From Ornithinimicrobium sp. (lineage in GTDB: Bacteria > Actinomycetota > Actinomycetes > Actinomycetales > Dermatophilaceae): a DNA stretch of 50,723 bases. Positions 44,739-50,723 of the stretch are shown piece after piece. The position numbers and the translations under genes were made by a program. The stretch's first letter is position 1; each line of letters starts with the position of its first letter. The stretch covers positions 1 to 50,723 of the forward strand of contig NZ_JAUNVI010000009.1 in the NCBI RefSeq assembly GCF_030537745.1. The letters are read 5' to 3'. The notes beneath the pieces were generated by a model, which was given only the letters and a program-made list of their open reading frames with translations, did no database searches and was not told the DNA's origin.

Positions 44739-46538
44739 ATGCACACGACCGAGCAGACCCCCTCGGGGCAGGCAGCGACAGACCCGCCACCGCAGCCGGG
44801 CGAGAACACAGTGCCCGCCGAGGACCAGCAGCAGATCGAGCCCAGCTATCCCAAGAACCGCGCCACGCTCGGCGGTCCACGCCTAGGCCCGGTCGGCTGG
44901 GCCCGGTGGGTCTGGCGCCAGCTAACCAGCATGCGCACCGCGCTCTTCCTGCTGCTGCTGCTCGCGGTCGCCGCGATCCCCGGCTCGATCTTCCCGCAAC
45001 GTGGCGTCGATGCGGCCCGGGTGCTGTCCTACCTGCGCGAGAACCCCCGGTCCGGGCCGTGGCTGGACCGGATCGGCATGTTCGACGTCTACGCCTCACC
45101 GTGGTTCGCCTCGATTTACCTGCTGCTGACCATCAGTCTCATCGGCTGCATCCTCCCGCGCTTCCGCCAGCACCTGACCTCCCTGCGGGCCCAACCGCCC
45201 CGCGTCCCGCGGCGACTGACCCATCTGCCCGTGCATCGCCATACCGTCCTGGACGCCACCCCGGCCGAGGTGTTCGCCGCCGCACGGATGGCGCTGAAGG
45301 AGAAGCACTTCCGGCTGCGTGCGCAGGACCAGGATCAGCTCGTCGTGTCGGCCGAGAAGGGCTACCTGAAGGAGACCGGCAACCTGCTCTTCCACAGCGC
45401 TGTGCTCGGGGTGATCATCTCCGTCGCGGTCGGCCACCTCTTCGGCTGGCGTGGGGAGATCATCGTCAAGGAGGGCGAGACCGTCACGACCGGGGCGGGG
45501 AGCTTCGACACCCTCCAGCTCGGACCGCTCGTCGACGCCGGCGACATCCCGGTCTTCTCGCTGCGCCTGGACGACCTGGACGTGCAGTTCGAGAGCGAGG
45601 CGAGCGGGGCACAGTTCGGCCAGCCGCGTCTCTTCCAGGGGAAGGCGACGCTTCAGGTCGGCGACCAGCCAGCGACGGGCGAGGAGTTTGCGGTTAACCA
45701 TCCGTTGCAGGTCGGGGGCACGTCGATCTTCCTGCTCGGCAACGGCTACGCCCCGGTCGTGACGGTCACCGACAAGGCCGGCGACATCGTCTTCCAGGAT
45801 GCCGTCACCTTCCTCCCGGAGGACAACAATTATTCTTCCAGCGGGGCGATCAAGGTCACCGGCACCGAGCCCAACCTCGGCTTCGTCGGCGGCTTCTTCC
45901 CAACTTTCTCCGCTGACCCCGAGCTTGGCATGACCTCGACTTTCCCGGGATTGGCGGACCCCGCGCTGGTCGTGACGGCTTATGAGGGCGACCTCTTCCC
46001 CGAGGGGCGCCCGCAGTCCGTCTTCGCTATCGACGTCGACGGTATGCAGCAGCTGATCCGGGACGACGGTGACGCGGGCCTGCTCATCCGGCCGGGGATG
46101 ACGGTCGACCTGCCCGGAGACCGTGGCACGATCGGCGTGGAGAGCGTGATCCGCTGGGGTGGGCTGCTCATGCGGCACGACCCTGGACGAGTGCCTGCCC
46201 TCCTCTTCGCGGGGCTGGCGTTGCTCGGGCTGGTGCTCATGCTCGGCGTCAAGCGCCGGCGGGTGTTCGTGCGGGTCGAGGCGCTGCCGGGACCCGGCGG
46301 CGAGTCCGGTGGCTCCGAGGACCACCGGAGCCAGCGTGCGTTGCATACTGGAGTGACCGTCGCCGGTCTGCCTAAGGGCACCGACCCCGGTCTGGAGGAC
46401 ATGGTCGATCGGATGCTGCAGCGGATCGTGGTCGCCTCCGGAGCTAGCGAGATCGTGGACCATGGCGCACGCATGAGCGGCCCGGCAGCGGGATCGACCG
46501 AAGTGAGACTCGAGTTGACAGACAAGGACTACAGATGA
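44739..46538 (+). CDS. resB: Cytochrome c biogenesis protein ResB (Ccs1)
   Basis: 599-aa System II heme-ligation component. A 60-residue Pro/Gln-rich cytosolic N-terminus precedes hydrophobic segments at about 65-85, 125-143, 212-232 and 484-505, with a large extracytoplasmic domain between the third and fourth. LFLLLLLAVAAIPGSIFPQ is the typical first helix. It forms the heme export/ligation complex with CcsB. Start directly abuts the ccdA stop with no clear ribosome site, suggesting coupling. The stop overlaps ccsB (ATGA). Confidence 0.95.
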   Translation: MHTTEQTPSGQAATDPPPQPGENTVPAEDQQQIEPSYPKNRATLGGPRLGPVGWARWVWRQLTSMRTALFLLLLLAVAAIPGSIFPQRGVDAARVLSYLRENPRSGPWLDRIGMFDVYASPWFASIYLLLTISLIGCILPRFRQHLTSLRAQPPRVPRRLTHLPVHRHTVLDATPAEVFAAARMALKEKHFRLRAQDQDQLVVSAEKGYLKETGNLLFHSAVLGVIISVAVGHLFGWRGEIIVKEGETVTTGAGSFDTLQLGPLVDAGDIPVFSLRLDDLDVQFESEASGAQFGQPRLFQGKATLQVGDQPATGEEFAVNHPLQVGGTSIFLLGNGYAPVVTVTDKAGDIVFQDAVTFLPEDNNYSSSGAIKVTGTEPNLGFVGGFFPTFSADPELGMTSTFPGLADPALVVTAYEGDLFPEGRPQSVFAIDVDGMQQLIRDDGDAGLLIRPGMTVDLPGDRGTIGVESVIRWGGLLMRHDPGRVPALLFAGLALLGLVLMLGVKRRRVFVRVEALPGPGGESGGSEDHRSQRALHTGVTVAGLPKGTDPGLEDMVDRMLQRIVVASGASEIVDHGARMSGPAAGSTEVRLELTDKDYR

Positions 46539-47530
46539 CCAACCAGACCCTGGCGGTCGCTTCGGACTACGCCATCTGGGGCTCGATGATCGCCCTCGCC
46601 GTGGCGCTGGTGGCGTTCTCGGTGCACCTGGCGGTGACCGGCGCGTCCAAGGAGCGCTCCGAGCGCGTCGACGCCGAGCGCCGTGAGCTGGTCACCGTCG
46701 GTGCCTCGTCGGACCGGTCGGTCGCCGGTGCCACGGCGACGTCGGCCGCCGGCGACGCGTCGTCGCCCACCGCCGCGGCATCCCGCCGCTGGGGCGTCAT
46801 CGGCCTGCAGCTGACCTGGCTGGCGACGCTCGGCGTCGTGTCCGGCACGGTCCTGCGCGGGTTGTCGGTGTCCCGGCCCCCGCTGGGCAACATGTATGAG
46901 TTCGCGCTGATGGCGTCCTCGTTCGCGCTCGTGATCTTCTCCGTCTGGAGCCTGCGCCGGTCCCGGCTCTGGCTCGGCGCCTTCATCGTCCTGCCCGTCC
47001 TGGTCATCCTCGGCACGGCCAAGCTGGGGTGGTACACCGAGGCCTCCCAGCTGATGCCGGCGCTCAAGAACGTCTGGCTGGTCATCCACGTGACGATCGC
47101 CACCTTGTCCGTGGGCCTGTTCACGATCGGGTTCTCCCTGGCCACGGCCTACCTGCTCAAGGACCGCAGCGAGAAGAGGGGTGCGGTCAAGGGATGGCTG
47201 GCGGCGCTGCCGGCGGCCACGACGCTGGAGCGGCTGACCTACAGCGTCCACATCTTCGCCTTCCCGTTGTGGACCTTCGCGGTCATCTCCGGCTCCATCT
47301 GGGCCGAGCAGGCGTGGGGACGCTACTGGGGCTGGGACCCCAAGGAGACCTGGACGTTCGTGATCTGGGTGGTCTACGCCGCCTACCTGCACGCGCGTGC
47401 GACGACCGGGTGGACCACGCGGAAGGCCACGTGGGTGGCGATCGCCGGCTTTGTCTGCGTCATCCTGAACTTCACAGCCGTCAACCTGCTGATGACTGGC
47501 CTCCACAGCTACTCGGGGGTGGCCACGTGA
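46535..47530 (+). CDS. ccsB: Cytochrome c biogenesis protein CcsB/CcsA
   Basis: 331-aa heme-handling membrane protein of System II. The tryptophan-rich heme motif is WGRYWGWDPKETW (about 260-272), with flanking periplasmic histidines in VIHVTIA and TYSVHIFAFP positions typical of the family, and about eight hydrophobic helices. An Ala/Ser-rich loop at residues 55-90 is variable. It overlaps resB (ATGA) and the DUF4229 gene (GTGA). Confidence 0.96.
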   Translation: MTNQTLAVASDYAIWGSMIALAVALVAFSVHLAVTGASKERSERVDAERRELVTVGASSDRSVAGATATSAAGDASSPTAAASRRWGVIGLQLTWLATLGVVSGTVLRGLSVSRPPLGNMYEFALMASSFALVIFSVWSLRRSRLWLGAFIVLPVLVILGTAKLGWYTEASQLMPALKNVWLVIHVTIATLSVGLFTIGFSLATAYLLKDRSEKRGAVKGWLAALPAATTLERLTYSVHIFAFPLWTFAVISGSIWAEQAWGRYWGWDPKETWTFVIWVVYAAYLHARATTGWTTRKATWVAIAGFVCVILNFTAVNLLMTGLHSYSGVAT

Positions 47531-47826
47531 TCGCCGTCCGCTACACCATGATGCGGCTGCTCGTCTTCTTCGGCTTCTTCGCGGTGCTGCTGCTCGTGAA
47601 GATCCCGTGGATCTATGCCGCCCTCGGTGCGGCGCTCCTGTCGATGGCTGCGTCCTTCTTCCTGCTCGCCCGTGATCGCGAGGCGATCGCGGCGGGACTC
47701 GAGCGTCGCGTCGAGGGGCGCGTGGCCCGTCGCAACGAGCGGGCGGACTCCGAGCGCACCCTGGAGGAAGAGGAGGACCTCGAGATAGACGGGGCCGAAG
47801 CGCCGGGTGGTCCCGACCGGCCGTGA
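47527..47826 (+). CDS. DUF4229 family small membrane protein
   Basis: 99-aa protein with two hydrophobic helices (about residues 9-25 and 28-47) and a charged, Glu/Arg-rich cytosolic tail. This layout and its place after ccsB and before menA identify it as the actinobacterial DUF4229 type. Function unknown. GTG 47527 overlaps the ccsB stop. It converges with menA, leaving only 3 bp between the stops. Confidence 0.8.
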   Translation: MIAVRYTMMRLLVFFGFFAVLLLVKIPWIYAALGAALLSMAASFFLLARDREAIAAGLERRVEGRVARRNERADSERTLEEEEDLEIDGAEAPGGPDRP

Positions 47827-47829
47827 GGC

Positions 47830-48702
47830 CTAGGCCAGCGCCAGACCCAGGCTGAGAGCAACGGCATACCCGAGCTGAAGCACCCCGGTCTGGGCCAAGG
47901 CGGGGAGCAGGTCGGCGCCGAACTTCTCACTGCGCACCAGCTGGACCGGCTTGATCGCCAACGGCGCCGCGAGCAGACCGATGAGCGCGCTCGGGTGCGC
48001 GATGGCCGCGATCAGCACCATCACGAAGGCGCCCCCGACGAGGATCGTGTAGAGCCGGCGGGTCCTGGCGAAGCCGAGGCGCACCGCGACGGTGCGTTTG
48101 TCGACGGCACGGTCGCCTTCGAGGTCGCGCAGGTTGTTGGTGACCAAGATCGCGCAGGCCAGGAGCCCGCAGCCGACGGCGCCACCGAGCGTCGCGAGGT
48201 CGAGGCGGTGCACCTGGGTCCAGGTGGTGCCCAGCACCGCGAAGAGGCCGAAGAAGATGAAGACCATGACCTCGCCGAGGCCGCGGTAACCATAGGGGCG
48301 CTTGCCGCCGGTGTAGTTCCAGGCCGCCCAGACGGCGGCGATGCCGACCAACAGCAACCACCAAGAGGCGGACAGCGCGACCAGCGCCAGGCCGACGACG
48401 GAGGCGCCGAAGAAGCAGGCGAAGGCCGCCGTCTTGACGTTGGCCGGGTCGGCAAGACGTTGTCCGACGAGCCGCAACGGCCCCACCCGGTCGTCGTCGC
48501 TGCCGCGGATGCCATCGGAGTAGTCGTTGGCGTAGTTGACGCCGACCTGGAAGCCGAGCGCCACTACGAGCGCGAGGAGGGCGAGCCCGAGATCGGCATC
48601 ACCGATCGCGTGGGCGCAGGCAGTGCCGACCAGGACAGGTGCGACGGCGGCTGGGAGCGTGCGGGGGCGCGCTCCCTCGATCCATTGGGCGAGGGTTGCC
48701 AA
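47830..48702 (-). CDS. menA: 1,4-dihydroxy-2-naphthoate polyprenyltransferase
   Basis: 290-aa UbiA-family membrane enzyme attaching the polyprenyl tail in menaquinone synthesis. Two Asp-rich motifs: NYANDYSDGIRGSDDD and NNLRDLEGDRAVDKRT. About eight to nine hydrophobic segments. The best start is TTG 48702, with AAAGGAA about 8 nt upstream that overlaps the TAA stop of the preceding gene. Works with menE two genes upstream to supply the quinone used by the respiratory chain. Confidence 0.95.
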   Translation of the reverse strand: MATLAQWIEGARPRTLPAAVAPVLVGTACAHAIGDADLGLALLALVVALGFQVGVNYANDYSDGIRGSDDDRVGPLRLVGQRLADPANVKTAAFACFFGASVVGLALVALSASWWLLLVGIAAVWAAWNYTGGKRPYGYRGLGEVMVFIFFGLFAVLGTTWTQVHRLDLATLGGAVGCGLLACAILVTNNLRDLEGDRAVDKRTVAVRLGFARTRRLYTILVGGAFVMVLIAAIAHPSALIGLLAAPLAIKPVQLVRSEKFGADLLPALAQTGVLQLGYAVALSLGLALA

Positions 48703-48714
48703 CTGCGTGTTCCT

Positions 48715-48990
48715 TTACAGGTCCCGGAGGAAGTCAGGATCGTCGTCTGGTCCGACCGGACCGCGGGGTGGTCCTAGCTTCTGACGTGGCCCCAGGATGG
48801 TCTCCAGGATGCTGGTCGGCCGTCCGGCGATCAGCCACGCGCCGCCTCCCACGAGGGGAAACAGCAGGATCATCACCAGCCAGAGTGCCTTCGGCAGGCC
48901 CCGGACCCGGTCGTCGTCGGTCTGGACCGCGTCGACGACGCAGTAGATCGTGAAGGCGAGCAGCGCGACGGGGATGAGGACGCGTAGCAC
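48715..48990 (-). CDS. PLDc_N-domain small membrane protein
   Basis: 91-aa protein with two membrane helices (about residues 3-20 and 34-55) of the phospholipase-D-nuclease N-terminal type: LTIYCVVDAVQTDDDRVRGLPKALWLVMILLFPLVGGGAWLIAGRP. No phospholipase catalytic domain follows. GTG 48990 is chosen because AGGAGGAG lies about 8 nt before it; the upstream ATG at 49038 would run into menE. Located between menE and menA in many actinobacteria; role unknown. Confidence 0.85.
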   Translation of the reverse strand: MLRVLIPVALLAFTIYCVVDAVQTDDDRVRGLPKALWLVMILLFPLVGGGAWLIAGRPTSILETILGPRQKLGPPRGPVGPDDDPDFLRDL

Positions 48991-49010
48991 GTGGTCTCTC
49001 CTCCTTCTGC

Positions 49011-50189
49011 TCAGTGACCGGAAGTTCCATTCTGCCATTCATTTCCGTCGGTCCCGACGAGGGCGCCCTGGTCGGCGAGAGCGGCGAGGGCGGAGCTGCG
49101 GTCGGGCTTGCCGGACGGCAGCAAAGGTATGGCGTCGCGCCACAGGATCCGTCGTGGCAACGCGTGCGGGGGAAGGGCATTCGCGAGCGCGTCGCAGAGC
49201 GTGGCGAGAGAGGGGGCCGGGACGCGCCCGTGCTCGGAGCGACCTGCCGCCGAGTCCCCTGCTGCAGCTGAGGTGGTGAGAATCGCCGCGACGACCTGGC
49301 CCCACTCCCGGTCCGGGACACCGACGACCAGAGCCTGACCGACGCCTGGCAAGGCGCGCAGGGCCGCCTCGACATCGCGCGGCTCGACCTTGTGACCGCC
49401 TGTCACGATGAGGTCGTCGACGCGACCGAGCGTCTCGAGGTGACCCTCTCGCCATACCCCCCGGTCGTCGGTGACGAACCAGCGACCACCGACATCGGTG
49501 ATGAAGCGTGCAGCGGTCAACTCCGGCTGATCGACATAGCCGTCGGCCAGGACAGCACCGCCGAGGTGGATCCGGCCGTCTCTGGGGTCGATGCGCACGG
49601 CGACCCCAGGCAGTGGTGCGCCGTCGTAGACGCAGCCGCCGCAGGTCTCGCTCATGCCATAGGTCGTCACGACCCGCGTCACCTCCCGGGCCTGGTGCAG
49701 GAGCGCCGGGTCGACGGCCGCGCCCCCGAGCAGGACCGCGTCGACCGCGGCCAGGGCCGCCCGTCCCTCGTGGGAACCCTCACGCAGCAGCCGGTGCAGC
49801 TGGGTGGGGACCAAGGAGACGTAGACGGGGTGCTGGCCGCGAGACGCCTCCTCGACGGCGGGAGCGAACGATGCGGCGCCAAAGGGTCTGTCGAAGTCGA
49901 CGGCGACGGGGGAGGTGCCCGCCAGGACCGACCGCGCGAGGACCTGCAGTCCCGCGACGTGGTGGGTGGGCAGCGCCAGCACCCACCGACCGGCGGCGCC
50001 GAGGACAGTCCCGGTCCCGATGCCGGACGCGCGCAGGGCCGAGCCAGAGAGCCGGACACGTTTGGGGGTGCCCGACGAGCCGGAGGTCGCCACCAGGACG
50101 CGGTCGGCGTGGCCTTCCTCGAGCACCTCGTGGAGCAGTGGGGCCAGGTCGTCCCAGGTAGCGCCCGCGGGGACCGGCCGGTCGCTCAC
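49011..50189 (-). CDS. menE: O-succinylbenzoate--CoA ligase
   Basis: 392-aa adenylate-forming enzyme of menaquinone synthesis, activating o-succinylbenzoate as CoA thioester. P-loop ATSGSSGTPKRV, TTYGMSETCGG, ADGYVDQPELTAARF, hinge GRVDDLIVTGGHKVEP and a C-terminal Lys in LLPSGKPDR. Shorter than typical acyl-CoA ligases, as expected for actinobacterial MenE. The GTG start overlaps the stop of the upstream gene (GTGA). Confidence 0.94.
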   Translation of the reverse strand: MSDRPVPAGATWDDLAPLLHEVLEEGHADRVLVATSGSSGTPKRVRLSGSALRASGIGTGTVLGAAGRWVLALPTHHVAGLQVLARSVLAGTSPVAVDFDRPFGAASFAPAVEEASRGQHPVYVSLVPTQLHRLLREGSHEGRAALAAVDAVLLGGAAVDPALLHQAREVTRVVTTYGMSETCGGCVYDGAPLPGVAVRIDPRDGRIHLGGAVLADGYVDQPELTAARFITDVGGRWFVTDDRGVWREGHLETLGRVDDLIVTGGHKVEPRDVEAALRALPGVGQALVVGVPDREWGQVVAAILTTSAAAGDSAAGRSEHGRVPAPSLATLCDALANALPPHALPRRILWRDAIPLLPSGKPDRSSALAALADQGALVGTDGNEWQNGTSGH

Positions 50190-50723
50190 CGCCCGGAAGC
50201 CGGCGTGAAGGAGTTGTCCAGGTCGATGTACCAGGTGTCCCCGAGCTTTTTCAGCGTGATGACCTCGGTGCCCATCGACTCCGCAAACAGTGGGCTGAAG
50301 TTGTCTTTGTCGACCACGGCTGTCCGGCCGTCGCTCTGGACGTCCGCCCCCCTGATCTGCATCGCTTCCAGGATCGCGGCACCCTCCGCGTCCAGGCCTT
50401 GAGCCTTGACCTCCTCCTCCAGGATCGGCGGGAGCAGGGTCTGGCAGGTCTTGTAGTCCGACGCGATCTCGGTCATCGGGATCTCGACGTCGGTGAAGGA
50501 CAAGAGGTAGTCGCAGGCCACCGGGTCGGCGGTGACCATCGCCGAGAAGAACTTCTTGGCGATGTCGGCGGCGGCTTGGCCCTCCGCGCCGCCCTGGGCC
50601 TCCCCGCCTGGGGACGCGGTGGTGTCGGCGACATCAGTGGTGTCCGGCGCTCCTGTGCTGGCGACCTCATCGACGGGCGAGGAGGTCGCTGCGGAGTCCT
50701 CGCCGGGCTCGCTCGACGCGGCG
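50186..50723 (-). CDS. Putative secreted or lipoprotein of unknown function (5'-truncated)
   Basis: The frame is open to the window edge, so the N-terminus and any signal peptide are missing; about 178 residues are visible. The first 50 are a low-complexity Ala/Ser/Thr/Glu linker typical after a lipobox. A folded domain follows, starting AAADIAKKFFSAMVTADPVAC with one disulfide-capable cysteine pair (ACDYLL, KTCQTLL) and ending in GDTWYIDLDN, reminiscent of NTF2-like or DUF4878 lipoproteins. That family idea is only from the pattern. It is coupled to menE (GTGA). Confidence 0.7.
   Translation of the reverse strand, partial: AASSEPGEDSAATSSPVDEVASTGAPDTTDVADTTASPGGEAQGGAEGQAAADIAKKFFSAMVTADPVACDYLLSFTDVEIPMTEIASDYKTCQTLLPPILEEEVKAQGLDAEGAAILEAMQIRGADVQSDGRTAVVDKDNFSPLFAESMGTEVITLKKLGDTWYIDLDNSFTPASGR

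Noticed and set aside
45096-46463. Long minus-strand open frame antisense to resB
   Set aside because: High-GC third-position shadow: Arg/Asp/His-rich composition, no motif, and the plus-strand resB is clear. The same holds for minus-strand frames at 2919-3785, 40913-43045, 36143-37156 and 17282-18169.
15924-47872. Frequent CGGCATACC-like octamers scattered through the window
   Set aside because: Most copies are inside genes as Tyr-Ala/Tyr-Gly codon pairs in various frames; without a genome-wide count no enrichment can be claimed.

Overview
The window is GC-rich, gene-dense chromosomal DNA from an actinobacterium. Several things point there: an Lsr2 nucleoid protein, the tiny ribosomal protein bS22, a Rex-hemA-hemC-hemD-hemB operon, a fused uroporphyrinogen methyltransferase/synthase, Ku/LigD end joining, DUF3180 and DUF4229 proteins, and many genes that look leaderless, with TANNNT 6-8 nt before the start codon. 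Four FemAB-type peptidyltransferases and the gene order suggest Micrococcales, perhaps the Intrasporangiaceae/Ornithinimicrobium area. That genus-level guess is inference. I see no tRNA, rRNA, IS element, CRISPR array or prophage.

Layout. 1-4303: 3' end of ftsH, then folE, folP, a folB-folK fusion and a DUF3180 membrane protein (folate/pterin operon). 4358-10036: an accessory-looking stretch with a Nudix-methyltransferase fusion, a stand-alone nuoD with a MidA/NDUFAF7-type methyltransferase, and alkylation repair (ada-alkA fusion plus ogt). 10067-12259: lysS, a small membrane protein and lsr2. 12356-15852: end joining (split LigD polymerase and ligase on the minus strand, divergent ku) and a lipoprotein. 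16055-23939: clpC, four femX-like genes and lgt (cell envelope and proteolysis). 23873-28364 (minus strand): mutY, disA, radA and a Cys-rich unknown (genome integrity). 28410-33895: ppx, a TIM-barrel isomerase-like protein, proline dehydrogenase, proC, a GNAT and acuC. 34085-42142: a HTH protein, bS22, a glutaredoxin-like protein, rex, and hemA-hemC-hemD-hemB-hemL. 42176-47826: UspA-like protein, histidine phosphatase, and the System II cytochrome c maturation operon (TlpA-like, CcdA, ResB, CcsB) with a DUF4229 protein. 47830-50723 (minus strand): menaquinone genes menA and menE, a PLDc_N-type membrane protein and a truncated secreted or lipoprotein.

How it fits together. Most of the window is a conserved housekeeping backbone. 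From memory of Mycobacterium tuberculosis, one arm resembles the ftsH-folE...lysS-lsr2-clpC...mutY-disA-radA block and the other the ppx...proC-HTH-bS22...hem...ccd/res/ccs-menA-menE block, joined here near 27.5-28.4 kb. The heme, cytochrome c and menaquinone genes together supply the respiratory chain, with the redox sensor Rex heading the heme operon. The usual panC-panD-coaX segment is absent between DUF3180 and lysS, and the nuoD/methyltransferase/repair genes occupy that place.

Most interesting points. (1) An orphan NuoD sits beside a homologue of the enzyme that methylates NDUFS2 (mitochondrial NuoD), and the target-equivalent arginine is conserved. (2) A perfect 15-bp-arm palindrome lies in frame inside that methyltransferase gene. 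(3) There is a Nudix-methyltransferase fusion. (4) The ada-alkA gene and the LigD ligase gene share an almost identical 15-mer across their starts. (5) A perfect 14-bp-arm hairpin lies at the hemD/hemB junction. (6) At least a dozen genes share a TANNNT-N6-8-start arrangement, and in two cases the upstream gene's TAG stop is the first half of the -10 box. No wholly new multi-gene system is evident. The NuoD-MidA pair is the best lead.
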